DNA of 64,000 nucleotides from Typhlomys cinereus (GCA_023101885.1 JALPQD010000629.1:555080-619079); one strand, 5' to 3'; positions 46,175-57,832 are shown, counted from the stretch's first letter. The notes: generated by a model not told the origin, from the sequence alone. Program-made: numbers and translations.

Positions 46175-46186
46175 AAAAACCAAGGT

Positions 46187-46390
46187 GGGGAGGGAGAGAG
46201 CTCAGTTCGCGAGACCCCCGCTCTAAAGCCCGGTGACCTGAGTTTCGTCTCCGGAAGAGCCCACATGGTGGAAGGAGGGCGCTGACTTCTAGAAAGCTGT
46301 CCTCTGGCCTCCGCCTATGCAGCATGGTTGCTTCTCCGTCTCTCCTCTCTATCTCTCTATCTGTCTCTCTCTCTGTCCCTCATAGTAAAT
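46187..46390 (+). mobile_element. B2-like SINE
   Basis: gggagagagctcagttcgcg (A box), tgacctgagtttcgtctccg (B box), agcccacatggtggaaggag and ctgtcctctggcctccgcc match the B2 order, then a (CT)n and A-rich end. Confidence 0.78.
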
Positions 46391-46457
46391 TAAAAAGAAA
46401 GGTAGATGGTGCCTGACATGCAACGCTGATCTCTGACTTCCACAGATGTGCATATGC

Positions 46458-46577
46458 CAGAGAGAGAGAGAGACAGAGAGAGAGTAAGAGAGAAACAGAG
46501 AGAGACAGCGAGTGAGAGAGAGACAGAGAGAGGGAGAGAGACAGAGAGAGAAGGAGGGAGGGAGAGAGGGAGGGAAG
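46458..46577. repeat. (GA)n/GACA purine-rich microsatellite
   Basis: Imperfect agagagacagagagagag array following the B3 tail. Confidence 0.92.
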
Positions 46578-46579
46578 TG

Positions 46580-47555
46580 GCATGCAGATGCCCAGAGAAA
46601 AGGGGGTTCTGAGAAAGGCCAGCTGTGTCCACCATAGTGGCCAGACAGGCCCGCCACGGGGCGCTCAGCTGGACACTGGACACGAGCGGATTCTTTGGAG
46701 CCCGACGAGTATGGAGAGCAGCAGAGGTGTGGCCTTGGGGGCTGTGACTGTTGACGCGTCTTCGTCTTGAACTTCGAGACAAATATTTACCGGCAGCATA
46801 AATACTTGGTGGCTTCTGTCTGACCCACCTCCATTTGCACATCAGTCTGGGCTGTCAGACTTCCCCGGCCCTTCCACCCTAGACAGATGGCGGCCTCACT
46901 GTCTTCCAGAACCATTGGGGGACAGGGGGGGAATCCAAGAGTCATCAGGCAATGCACATGGGGTCTGGAGGCTCTGCCTCTGTTCCACACACTATTAACT
47001 GGGCGATCTTTGGACCCCAGCAGTTCCCAGCAGCTTGCAGGGGCCGGAGGTGTAAGAAGGAACCCATCGCCCCTCAGGAAGTTTCCAGTGCAACTGACAT
47101 GCAATGGGAAACGGTTGGCATCTATTTCCTCACCGGCCAGTGGAGTCTTTTGCGTCTTGCAGAGACCCGTGAAACAGACAAGGTGCCCTGAAGCCATTTC
47201 CATCTTCCGCCACAGGGGAAATTGCTCCCCATGGCGACTTCATTCCTTCTTTTCCGCCTGGCCAAATCCTCCACATTCTCTCCTCCCCCAAGCCTCCTGA
47301 CCCCCTGTCTCCCAGACAGAGTTAAAGTGACGCCCCTGCGTCTCCTCTACACTGATGGGCAGGAGAGAGGCATCAGCTGGTAGGTTAGTTACCATCCTGT
47401 GTCTCTTGCTGAGTTTTACTTATCTGTCTTCCTGTGTGTGCTGCATGATTGGCAGGCCAGGGGTCGGCGTCTTTGATGGAGGTCAGTGGATCCCTAGGGA
47501 GTACATGATGAGCTCCTGGGTTGCTCAAAACCCTCCAAAATATGTCCCTGTGTGT
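46580..47555. other. Unique intron, no gene found
   Basis: No repeat body recognised. The opposed open frames of about 137-138 codons around 46787-47300 have no recognisable domain. Confidence 0.45.
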
Positions 47556-47559
47556 GGAA

Positions 47560-47975
47560 TATGATGGCATGCATGCATGTATATATGCATATGTGTGTGC
47601 ATGCATACATATAGGTGTGTATGTGTGTATACCTGTGTGCATATATGTGCATAAGTGTGTGTGCCTGTGTGCATATGTACGTGAACATGTAGGAGTAAAG
47701 GTGCACATGTATCAGAAGCCAGAAGTTAGTTTCTGGTGTCTTCCTCTGGCTCCCCACTTTAAAAAAAAGTTTGTTTATTCACTGTGTGTGTGTGTGCGCG
47801 TGCGTGCGCGCGTGTGCGCACTCATGTTCCTCAGCATATATATAGAGGTCAGAAAACAACTCTGTGGATCAGGTTCCCTCCATCTGCTGTCACAGAATCC
47901 TGGGACTTGAACTCGGGTCTTCAGGCTTAGCAGCAAGCGTCTTTACCTGCTGAGCCCTCTCAGTGGCCTGCCACC
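47560..47975 (-). mobile_element. B2-like SINE(s) (antisense) with Z-DNA-prone tail
   Basis: A TGCATG-rich stretch, then tggtgtcttcctctggctcc, a T/A run, tgtgtgtgtgtgcgcgtgcg-type alternation at 47784-47820, atatagaggtcagaaaacaa, gacttgaactcgggtcttca (reverse B box) and tgctgagccctctcagtggc (reverse head). Probably two elements in tandem. Confidence 0.75.
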
Positions 47976-47984
47976 TTAGTTTTC

Positions 47985-48160
47985 TGAGTCAGGTTCTCAC
48001 ACTGAACCTGTTGCTCACTGATTGGCTAGAGCGGCTGGCCAGCAAGGCTCAGGGATCCTCCTACCTCTGACCCCCTAGTGTTAAGATTATAACTGGGGGC
48101 TCAGGTCCCCATTGCTTGTGCCACTAGCCCTTGACAGACTGAGCTATGTCCCCAGCCAGG
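47985..48160 (-). mobile_element. B3-like SINE (antisense), degraded
   Basis: ctgattggctagagcggctg, agggatcctcctacctctga and gactgagctatgtccccagc resemble the copy at 60610-60815, in reverse B3 order. Confidence 0.55.
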
Positions 48161-48164
48161 CTTG

Positions 48165-50235
48165 TCCTTCTCGTGAGAACGGAGAGACAGAATTCCTCTA
48201 AGTCTCCCCAACACCCCATGAGCAGCTCAGCAGAAGCCGTGCAAGTGTCCGAGTGAGCGTCTGTTAACATGAAGTGTGAAGGTGGCACTCAGTGGACCTG
48301 GGAGGAGGGGCCGATGTGACTGGCAGAAGCTGCTCTTCCTGAACCTTCCAGGGCCAGGATGGGGAGGGGTGGGCACTGCCATGGTAAGGTGGGAAGGGTC
48401 ACCAAGCAGGAGGATCAGCATCATTCAAACCCCTGGCTAATCCCTCAGCCTGGGTCAGGCTCATTGGTGAGAGGGAAGGAGGGATCAGAAGGGTGGGGAC
48501 GAGAGGCTTGGCTGCTTCTAGCATCAGGGCGAGAATTTCTGACCAGAAAAGAAATGCACCTGCTCTTGGGAATTAAGATCAAGTTCTCGATATGGACAAT
48601 GAGATCTTTTCCCATGTGAGGCTGGTAAGAGCTTTTGGCCAACAAGCTGTCAAGAGGGAGAGCCAGTAGCTGACATGGACCAAGGGAGACCCCGTGCTCT
48701 GTTGTCCCATATGCGGACCCCGCCAGCAACGGCTCTCTCATTGGATGCTGGCGAAGGGCTGTATACACTGGGGGTTCAGCTTGTTGGGGTGTGTCAGGAG
48801 AGAAGAAGAGTCAGACCTGACAGAGGGTGTCTGCGGTGTGGCCTTGGGCCAACCACTTCCTCTGTCTGGGCTTTAGGGTCTTCCAGTAAGACGGAAGGCT
48901 GAGCCGAGATGGCCGGCAGCTAACGCGGTCTCAATGTCACCTTGTAGCCTGTGTGCTCTGTCCTTTCCCCCAGAGGGTGTGGGGCTGGGAGGAGAGGGAA
49001 GCCAGGTCTCGGATGCCCCACCCCACCCCACCAGCATGAAGCTGGGGTGACACTTCATCAGGGTTGGGTGCCCCACCTGGACCCGGGGTTCCACGCCAGG
49101 TCTCCCAGGCCCTCTGAGCCCGTGGAATCTGGGGAGCCGTGTTCAGCTCAGCCTCTCTGCCAGACGCGTGCCCTGCCGGGTTTCCATGACAAGAGGGCCG
49201 ACTTAACTCGTCGGAGGAGGATTAAAGGTGAACTTGCACTTCAGCACGCCCGAGAAATGCAATATCACAGCCGAAGTCAGAGATGCTGCAGGAAGCCGGC
49301 TGGGGCTCCCTCCCCCGCTCCCTCCCCCTCCTGACACCCCACCTTTCCTCGCGGGGTCCACAGGCCTACGGGAGAGTGTCCTTGTAGACAGGGCGGCCTT
49401 GTGCTTTCCGAATTATGCATGTGACCTTGCCACGACCCCCCTCCCCCCACTTCACGAGGCTCCCCATCAAGGCGAGGATCAGATTCAAGGTCCTTGTCCC
49501 AGAGTGCCAGACGCCTGCGGGCCCAGCCTGTGAGGCCGCCACAGGGTGACGTGACTCACCCGCGGCTCTTGGCTCCAAGCTCCACGTCAGGTCCCTGCGT
49601 GGCATCTGCCACAGCACCCCTCCCGCCTCCCATCTGCAGGCTGCGCTTCAGGGCCACCCTGGGAGATGGCGCCCACCCTTCGCTCTCTCCCCCTCCCCCC
49701 TTCCTCTTCACCCCACTGCCAAGACCCCAGTAGAGTTAGATCGAAGTGCCACTTAGAGCCCACTCCCACTGCTGGCGGATTCCACACCCGGGCCCACGCA
49801 TCCCCTCCAGCGGTGGGGTTTTCTGAGCACTTACTATGTGCCGGGCGTAGGGAGCAGAGCGCAGAAGAACAAGGTGTTCATAGCAGGAAAATGGGGGTGG
49901 TGAGCAAATCACTTCTTTCCAGTGAATCTGTTTTCCCAATGGTCTCCGCTGGCTGAGCCCAGAGAGGGGAGGTGGTTGGCTCAAGGCCGCACAGCAGGGT
50001 GGGCCGCTCCATTCTGGGTCCTGCCTCTCTTCTCTCCCTGGCGTGAGTGGTGAAGTGCGGACCTGTGCCTGGGTGAGCTGAGCTGTCACCTCTCTGCCCA
50101 GAACCTGCCAGGCTGCGGCTCTTCCTCCGCCACCCAGAGGGAGACCCAGGGGTACCAGTATTAATAGTGGACCCGCTTTTCCCAATGTGCTGCTGCCTGG
50201 GGCTGCTGCTGTGTCCTCTCTTCAGGTCAGCTGGC
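48165..50235. other. Unique GC-rich intron, no gene found
   Basis: Only weak antisense MIR-like echoes are seen (gagcacttactatgtgccgg at 49825; a gaggtggttggctcaaggcc part near 49970). No exon recognised. Confidence 0.5.
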
Positions 50236-50243
50236 TCCGAGCT

Positions 50244-50468
50244 TAGGGGGGGAGGGAGGAAGGGGGGAGGGAGAAAGGAAGGGAGGGAGGGAGGAAGGGA
50301 GGAAGGGAGGGAGAGGAAGGAAGGGAGGAAGGAAGGAAGGAAGAGAGGAAGGAAGGAAGGAAGGAAGGAAGGAAGGAAGGAAGGAAGGAAGGAAGGAAGG
50401 AAGGAAGGGGAGGAAGAGGAGGAAGGGGAGGAAGGGGAGGAAGGTGAGGAAGGGAGGAGAAGGAAAGT
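50244..50468. repeat. Polypurine tract, (GGAA)n-rich
   Basis: Pure purine on the + strand with a clean (GGAA/AAGG)n core at about 50325-50408. GGAA arrays can recruit ETS factors and mirror symmetry favours triplex DNA. Frames through it are artefacts. Confidence 0.95.
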
Positions 50469-50819
50469 GGGCAGATCCGATATGGCCGAGCATCGTAATT
50501 TGGTATATGGCTGTGGCTATAATGAATATATGACCCACTGTATTTAGGAGACCAGAGGATTTTCTCGGCTCAGAGCTCCAGATCACAGCCCAGCTTGGCG
50601 GGAGAGTGACGGCAGGAACCCAGGGACCTGGCTACACCTGGTCCCAAGCAAGGGTGGAGAGGACGGCAACAGCCTTCCAGCTTGCCAGTCTGCCCGAAGC
50701 CAACTAGCAGGGCTTTCTTCTCAAGGTGGCTCTTTCCCGGCCATGATCCCTTCTTTAAAGTACCGCGTCTAAGCATGGTGGTCCCTGAAGCTGCCCTGGG
50801 GCTAGGAAATGTGAAAGGC

Positions 50820-50936
50820 GGGAACAGAGAGGGGGGGGGAGAGAGGGAGAGAGAGAAAGAAAGAGAGGGGGAGAGAGAGAGAGAAAGAGAGGGGGAGAGA
50901 GAGAGAGAGAGAGGGAGAGAGAGAGAGAGAGAGAAT
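50820..50936. repeat. (GA)n purine-rich microsatellite
   Basis: gagagagagaaagagagggg-type array, pure purine on the + strand. Confidence 0.95.
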
Positions 50937-50939
50937 GGT

Positions 50940-53190
50940 CTAAAACAGATGGGAAATGCCACCATTCCCAGCGGGAGAGCAGTAAGAAGACACAAGTCCC
51001 GCCAGATTTATTTCTAATCAGGAGGCTGGGAATCGGTGTGCAAATCCAGGCGTGGGACCTCTGATTGGAAGGAGAGGTGGGATTATGGGAAAGTTCTCCT
51101 AGCTTCTCCTGTGCTCTTTGGCTGGCCAACCTGAGAGCCGGAATCAGATCCTTCCAGAGATTCAGCAGGGACCAGACAGACAGTTTAGTGCACGAGACAT
51201 TCCCAGGCGAGCTGGAATCCCTAGGGTTTCGGGCTAAGGCCTTATTCCAAGGGGGGCTTCGGGAAGCACCAGCTCATGCGTTCAGCCGCTCTCCGCCTCC
51301 TATGCTTTGTGAAGGGAGGAACCTTCCTTTGCATTGGGTGGCATCCAATAATGCTTTCTGCTAGTGTCTCTGCAGAGCCAGTCAGTTCTCTCCCCATCTT
51401 GTGCACCTGCCCAGGGAAGGGCCCCGCCCACTAAGGGGCTGGGTCTTTTCACATCCGTAAGATAATCTGCAGGCTTGCTGGGAGACTTGCCTTCACTAAG
51501 TAATTCTTCGTAGGTGTGCCTGAAGGCTGAGTCCCCACTTGTCACGTGGACACCCTCGGTCACCCTGAGGAAATAGAAAAGTTGATTTTGAGCCGGCAGG
51601 TTGGAGAATTTTCTCACGATTGGGGCATTCTGTTGACAGATGGGGTTTCTTAGGACCGAGGGGGGCCTTCCTACCCAGAGGTGTCTCTAAGCCCCTGTCA
51701 GAGTGGCACCCCGGCACCCTGGGGCCATAGGGAGGACTCCCGGCAAGGTGAGCACGGAGCGGATGACCGTGTGTTTCTGCTCTGGCGCTCCGTGCCCTCC
51801 GCCTCCGCTGCCCACTGGTGACCTCCTGACAGGGGAGATGGCGCGTTGGTGGGGACCCAGAGGGGTTCTGGAATGAGGGTGTCCAGCTGGCCCCTGGCTG
51901 CCCTGGACAGGGGCTTGTGTGTGCTCTGGGGACCAAGTCCACCTGGCTGGAAGTGTCCCAAGGGGGTGACCCTTGCGTGGACATGTGGCGGTGATACCAG
52001 GAAGCTCGGGAGGAGACGCGGGAAGCTGTTTGTACGATGCACGTCTCTGGCCCGTCATCACTGGCTTTGGGCACATCCGGTGTCATCGATGGGTTCAGGA
52101 CAGAGACCGTGGTCTTGGCGCCCTCAGAGCCCCACGCCATCTCACCCAGGTCACATCTCCAGCTTGCTCCCTGAATGCTCGTTTTCACGGGGATACACGG
52201 GGTATCCCAGGGGGGCTTCCTGAGCAAAGGCACCACGGCTGGGGAAACTGAGGCAAGCAGAGAGAAGCACCTCGGCCAGCTGAGCACTGGAGGACGGTCA
52301 GTGGGTCAGTCAGGCTCTGACTCCAGGCCTGAGCTCTCTCCACTGGGCACCCCGAGAAGCCAAAAGTCGCTGTTGGGTGAGGGAGGGACCTCCAAGTATC
52401 CAGACTCCCTGGGAGGATGGAGCCCTCTTAGCTGAAGCCTGCGGCCCTGCGGCCCTCCCTCCTTGCCCCATGACCACCACTGGCTGGGCACGTGACAAAC
52501 ATCACATCCGTATGCCTAGGGGCGCCACCCAGTGCTGTGCCCGCATCTGCTGAGTGGGGGGCACAGCGATGCGGGGTGGGCGACGTAACCTGTCTCATGC
52601 ACAACGGGGTCCAGCAGTGTCTACACTCTCATCTCTGTGTCCACGCAGTCTCCAGGCCTGGGGGGGGGGGCTCCGCCGCCTCCAGCTAGAGGCTGAGAGA
52701 AGGGGGTGTAGGGGAGGGGCTGCTCCAAGCTGTTGCCGCCACCTGGCCGAAACCACCTGTCTGAGAAAGGCACAGACCGTGACGGGGCCGTCAGCATGAA
52801 GCAAGGACCGGCGAGAGACACGGCTTCCATCCCATGGGATGTGTTACACGGGTCTCCCAGCCTGAGATGCACATACGGGATGGACAGGCGGAGACGGGGG
52901 TCTCCCCTCCCTCCCCTCCCTTCCACATCCTCCCAAGCCTGACACCCATGTGGTAAATAATTGGAAAATTCTGGGCACAGTTGTCCAGAGCCGGGTTCTC
53001 ATGGAAGAGTGTCACAAAAATCCCAGTAACCTACTTTGGGGGTAGGGGGAGAATCGTGGACCCCCAAAAGCTGCCGGAATCAGAGACTATTCTTCCAAAT
53101 GGTATGTGTGCGCGATGTGGTTGTTATCGCTTTTCAAGGTGGCGACGTCACTCCGAGTGTCAACAAGCATTGTCAAGTATCGGCGCTTCC
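50940..53190. other. Unique GC-rich intron, no gene found
   Basis: No repeat body or exon recognised. The longest frame (- strand, 51496-52287) has no domain I recognise and no splice context. Confidence 0.5.
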
Positions 53191-53199
53191 CCCCCCCCA

Positions 53200-53345
53200 T
53201 GTTAACGGCTGTAATAATCATTTTAATTGGCACATTAATTACACGCGAGCAGGTGCTTCCAAAATAATTGCGGGTGTTAGGAAACTGTTTATTTCCTCAA
53301 GTGGTTTCAACGTTCCCCCCTTAATCCTGCTTACACCACAGACAT
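53200..53345. promoter_or_regulatory. AT-rich unique island with TAAT cores
   Basis: ggctgtaataatcattttaa, ttggcacattaattacacgc, aaaataattgcgggtg and a gtttatttcctcaagtgg stretch form a repeat-free block with several homeodomain cores and intact CpGs. Possible conserved intronic element; untested. Confidence 0.33.
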
Positions 53346-53553
53346 CGAATCACTCAAGCTGTGGGCTCTGGACCGCTGAGCTCCCCACTTCCTCCCTTCA
53401 CTCAGCATCTCCCCTGTATGTGCCAAAGTCGTGCCTGTGGCAGGCTTGGGGGTTCACCACAGAAAAATCGTTCCGAAGAAGAAGTCGCCACCTAGTGTAG
53501 AGCACAAGCGTGGCAAGTCAAGGGGAGAGATGTGCAAAGGTCCTGGGGTGATC

Positions 53554-53559
<6 letters not shown>

Positions 53560-53601
<42 letters not shown>

Positions 53602-53850
53602 GCGCCAGTAGCAGTAAGGGGCACCTGAGTGTGTGTGCTGTGGAGGGGTGAGGGTGACATTGGGAATCGTCCTGGATTGCTGCTCTGCCTCCTTACTGCT
53701 TCGCTCTGGGGTTTCCCAGGCTCTGCCTTCCAGTGCTGGAAGTTCAAACTGCTTCCATTTCCACATTTTTTAAGTGCGATCTGGGATCTGAATCCAGGTC
53801 CTTTTGCTTGTGAGACAGACTTAACTAACCCTGAGCCATCTCTGCAGCCC
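53560..53850 (-). mobile_element. tRNA-derived SINE (local family A, antisense) with (TG)n tail
   Basis: (TG)n 53558-53596, gtggaggggtgagggtgaca, gctctggggtttcccaggct, gatctgaatccaggtccttt (reverse B box) and ctgagccatctctgcagccc (reverse head). Confidence 0.9.
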
Positions 53851-54556
53851 CACCGCTCCTGAGTTTCTTAAGTCAGAAATCTGGGGTCTTCCTTGTCCCC
53901 GGCCTTCTCTTGCTACTGCCTGGCTGTCTCCCCCATTTGGTCAATTGTAAATATCTAGAGTGAACTCATGTCCTGGGTCACTCTCACAGGGAACCTGGAC
54001 CACTGTGCTAGGTGAGTCCTCTCCTAACGCCCCCCTAGCCTCTGAGCCTGTCTCCCAATGCCAGGACCCTGATTCAAGCATCCACTGAGCAGCCGGACAT
54101 TCTTGGCATCCAAACCAGGGCAGCGCCAAGCCCTGGGCAGCAGCACGTCCTGGGCTTCAGAGTCAGATCCTCATGCAGGAATCAACTTGGCTTCACACTG
54201 ACGTGTACTGGGAGGAAGCACCAGATGAGAGGCTGGGGAGCAGTTTTGAGGGGTGCTGGGTGGGGCTCCCGCTGCTGAGAGCCCCGACTGCAGGGAGGTG
54301 ACCCCGTTGCTCAGGACCAGCTGAACCTCGTCTAGAGAAGCCTCAGAGCAGTCCATCCGACGGCTGAAGCGCTCCATTCTCTCCGAACCGTCCCACGGTC
54401 TCCTTGCCCCAAACTCACCCAACAGCCACAGACACCCCTGGTGCCCCACACAGCACGCTGTGACTCCAGCAGGGTGGAAGAACCGTGCGTTTGAATAAAC
54501 ATCTTCCCGTTGCTAGTCAACCCCAGTGGTTCTCTTACTATTTTATCTGCACTATG

Positions 54557-54559
54557 ACG

Positions 54560-54606
<47 letters not shown>

Positions 54607-54760
54607 CACTTGCATGCCATGGCTCACTAGTAGAGGTCGAGGACAACCCTTGGAAGTCCGTTCTCACCTTCCACTATATGGATGTCTTGGGATCGAATTC
54701 AGGTCACCAGGCTTGTGGGCAAGCATCTCACACACTGAGCCACTTATCTGGCCCCTAATG
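54557..54760 (-). mobile_element. B2-like SINE (antisense) with (GA)n tail
   Basis: (GA)n 54564-54602, tggatgtcttgggatcgaat, cgaattcaggtcaccaggct (reverse B box) and actgagccacttatctggcc (reverse head). Confidence 0.8.
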
Positions 54761-54879
54761 CCTCTCCTTCTGCCTTTTTATTATTATGTCTTTATATCAC
54801 CTGCAAATCATAATAAACTTTCTCTTCCTGCCCAACGCCTGGTAGCTGGCGTCTCCTGGGGTACAGACACACCACCCCT

Positions 54880-54975
54880 GCAGACATCACCCCATCCCAA
54901 TTCCAGCTTTGCCACTTAGAAGCTGTGTGGCTTTGGACAAGTTTCTTAACCTCACTGTGCGCCGGCATCTCATGT
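54880..54975 (+). mobile_element. MIR fragment
   Basis: ccagctttgccacttagaag, gctgtgtggctttggacaag and tttcttaacctcactgtgcg match the MIR core closely. Confidence 0.8.
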
Positions 54976-55014
54976 CCAACCTGACAAGGCATGAGGGACT
55001 GAGGATCAAACTCG

Positions 55015-55325
55015 CTGAACTCTTACAATTCTTGTCTTATTCCGTTGTCTCAAACTTCCGGGCTTCTTTGGGAGCAGTCTTTCCTATTTTTCACGGGGAT
55101 GTACTTATTATTGTAACACCACATGTGATGTTTGCAGATGATTTCCAATAAATCCGCTTTTCTGTCCTGTGTGGGAAAGTTACTTCGATTTCAATTTTCC
55201 TGGAGTTTTTATAAAGCAAAATTAATTAAATGCTTCTTAAGAATCCATTAAGTAATCATACGGTTTTCCCTTTAATTTACTAATGGAATGGATTAAGTCC
55301 GTGGTGCTCCTAATAGTGAGACTCC
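55015..55325 (-). mobile_element. Old L1 ORF2 fragment, reverse-transcriptase region (antisense)
   Basis: Reverse complement of 55190-55310 reads ttagtaaattaaagggaaaa, ccgtatgattacttaatgga, gaagcatttaattaattttg and a tataaaaactcc part. This follows the L1 ORF2 segment around 'AEKAFDKIQHPFMIKTL'. Frame is broken. Confidence 0.65.
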
Positions 55326-55329
55326 GCTG

Positions 55330-56055
55330 GGCTCTTCATAATTTCTTTAAACAAACATCTTGTGGCCCAAATTAAAAGAACTCTCTGGCATTTATTTATT
55401 ATGATTATAAATGGAGTCTTTTGCATTGGATTTTCTCTGAGTCCCTGGGCTGTAAGAACAGTGTGATCGATTTTCCGCGTGTGGTTTTATCCTGTCTACG
55501 TGGGTGTTTTCTGTTCATCTCATGAGGTCCTGGTAGCATCAATGATCTGGTATACAGGCTCCCCGACCCAATGTTGTTTCTTCCTCTCCTGTGCGTTCCA
55601 GATATTTTGCATTTATTGGTAAGTGGGTACGCGTGGGGTGCCCACTGTGTGCCCGAGTGCTGAGCTGGGCTCTGTCCCTGGTTCATGTGGTCCCTGTCAG
55701 GGCACAGTGGTATAGACATCCCTCTTTAGTGTATGAGAGGCAAGGACGCTGAGGGGTGGGGCTAAGTCATTTAGAAGCTGGTGTTGGTTCCCTCGGGTAA
55801 GGTCCCTCCTGGTGGCTCTTGTCTCTTTGAGGGACAGAAGGTTTAACTTTGACTCAAAAGGGAAACTGGACCCAGCAGCAGCCTCGGTGGGAGATGTCCC
55901 AGGAAGTGAACATGCAGACTCTCACCCTACAGCTTGACCTCAAACTCTTGTCAGTCCCTCTTTGCGACCTTGAATCTGGAACCTGCTACTTAAAAGGGCT
56001 GAATGCCTGTGTGGTTGTGCCTTTCCAGCCCCTACCAGCCTCTGGCTACCCCCCA
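55330..56055. other. AT-rich then ordinary unique intron, no gene found
   Basis: 55375-55440 is AT-rich (atttatttattatgattata). The rest has no recognised repeat. A frame starting at 55849 is open only because it runs into the minisatellite. Confidence 0.45.
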
Positions 56056-56060
56056 CACCT

Positions 56061-56426
56061 GCTCCTGTGGGCGTGCCCCCCCTCCAGTGGGTGTGCCCCT
56101 CCCCCTGCTCCTGTGGGCGTGCCCTCCCCCCTGCTCCTGTGGGCGTGCCCTCCCCCCTGCTCCTGTGGGCGTGCCCCCCCTCCAGTGGGTGTGCCCCTCC
56201 CCCTGCTCCTGTGGGCGTGCCCTCCCCCCTGCTCCTGTGGGCGTGCCCTCCCCCCTGCTCCTGTGGGCGTGCCCCCCCTCCAGTGGGTGTGCCCCTCCCC
56301 CTGCTCCTGTGGGCGTGCCCTCCCCCCTGCTCCTGTGGGCGTGCCCTCCCCCCTGCTCCTGTGGGCGTGCCCCCCCTCCAGTGGGTGTGCCCCTCCCCCC
56401 TGCTCCTGTGGGCGTGTCCTCCACTC
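56061..56426. repeat. Minisatellite with 98-bp higher-order unit
   Basis: Monomers begin gctcctgtgggcgtgcc. One 46-bp type (with ccagtgggtgtgcccctccc) is followed by two 26-bp types (ending ctcccccct), making 98 bp. Perfectly identical 98-bp units start at 56061, 56159 and 56257, and a fourth partial one starts at 56355. Pro/Cys-rich (+) and His/Arg/Gly-rich (-) frames through it are artefacts. Confidence 0.97.
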
Positions 56427-56429
56427 TTC

Positions 56430-57215
56430 TGTCTCTTCTGCAGCGCCAGCTTCTCCCCTGTCCTGTGTCCCTGCCCTGCAAGCCCCATCCCAACATCACC
56501 CTTCCTTGGCACTCCCATCTCTGCTGCCAGCTGCGTCTCAGCTCCAGTCCCCTCAGCTGCTTTGGCCTCCTGCAGGGATGAGAGCTGGCACCTTGCTGGG
56601 AGGCTGTGGGGTGGCGCCCTCTGCAGGATCCTGGCTGGAACCACCAAGGCACCGTGCCCCATGCATGCTCCCTTACCAAACTCAGGACCACTTCTATTAA
56701 GGTACTCCAAACCGCCATGTGGGTTTGTGGCAGCTGCTCTAGTAGCCTGACTAGAATTCGAACCCAGCTTCTTCTGACTCCAGAGCCCCCTCAGCTGTGT
56801 TCTCCTTCTGTCCTGACAGTCAGGGATGTGGATCTACTTCTGCAGTCTTGGCGACTCCAGCAGGCTCTGTGCGACTGCCGGGGACACTTCTGGGCCTCTG
56901 TGTGTGCTAGGGCAGGAGCAGCAGGCGCGACGCTTTCCTCCTCGGGACTGTTGAAGCCCCACTTGAGACCACATTACTGGCGACATCTGCCATCTGGGAG
57001 TCACCAGGAATGAGAGCCTCTGTCCCTTGGGACTCCCCAAGTCCCACCTAGATTTCCCATCTGGAAAGTGAGGGAAACAGTGCCCATGTGGGGCATTGCA
57101 GGAATGAAATGAGATCCTTCCTTCCCGCCCTGGTGTCCCCTGGTGGTGTGGCAGGAGCCTGTAACTGCTGAGCGCTGACCGTGGGTGGACCGTGGGTGGA
57201 TTCCGCACGGATCTG
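56430..57215. other. Unique intron, no gene found
   Basis: No repeat body or exon recognised. Confidence 0.45.
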
Positions 57216-57335
57216 CTCATTGAGGCCTTATAGCAACCCTACGGGCAGGTGACGTCATTGCTCTACTTTATAAGGGGACACTGAGGCACAGAGAGGCTGT
57301 AACTTGCTCAAGACCACCCAGTCTTAAGTCGAAAG
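57215..57335 (-). mobile_element. MIR fragment (antisense)
   Basis: gaggccttatagcaacccta, ggggacactgaggcacagag and ggctgtaacttgctcaagac match reverse MIR. Confidence 0.75.
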
Positions 57336-57446
57336 GAGCTCACTGGCATTTAGGCTTCAACATGCAGACATCCCTTGGCATTCCTCCCAGGGGGGCTTGT
57401 GGGGCCCTCCTGCCAGGACATCGTGGTCCACAGATGCCAAGCTGGG

Positions 57447-57810
57447 CCAAGGATGGGGAGATGGCTGGGTGGGTAAAGCTCTCGTCATGCAAAGGTACAG
57501 ACCTGAGTTGTGCTTCCAGAGCCCAAGGAAAGTCAGGTATGAAACTATGCGTCTGTGAGCCCAGTGCTCATAAGGGAGGTCGGAGGAGGAGCAGAGGAAC
57601 GCCTGCAGCTCGCCAGGGTCAGCGCGAGGTGGGTGGCAGAGACCCTGCCTCGAAACGAGATGGAAGATGAGGACCGAAAACCAAGCTGTCCTCTGACCTC
57701 CACACGCACAGGAGCATATACACGAATGTGTGCATACATCACCCTGTGTGCACACACTCGCAAGCGTGCACACGCACACATGTACACACAAATGTACATG
57801 AAGATACACG
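57447..57810 (+). mobile_element. B3-like SINE with long CA/TG tail
   Basis: ggatggggagatggctgggt (A box), cagacctgagttgtgcttcc (B box), gtgagcccagtgctcataag, gagaccctgcctcgaaacga, ctgtcctctgacctccacac, then a CACA/TACA-rich tail. A family-A SINE interrupts the tail. Confidence 0.82.
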
Positions 57811-57832
57811 CACATACAGATGTGAGCGCAAG

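Noticed and set aside
46787..47300. Pair of opposed 137-138 codon frames
   Set aside because: No domain, no splice sites, no homology recalled; chance frames in moderately GC-rich DNA.
51496..52287. 263-codon antisense frame
   Set aside because: GC-rich DNA by chance; sequence is Pro/Ser/Arg/Gly-rich, no recognisable domain, overlaps other frames equally open.
54485..54919. Frame starting in a (GA)n and running on 144 codons
   Set aside because: Spans a SINE and MIR; no coding similarity.
56061..56426. Possible CRISPR-like direct repeats
   Set aside because: Units are contiguous without unique spacers and the window is a mammalian intron; this is a minisatellite.
55849..56750. Frames of 190-283 codons rich in Pro/Cys/Val or Arg/Gly/His
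   Set aside because: Artefacts of the 98-bp higher-order minisatellite.
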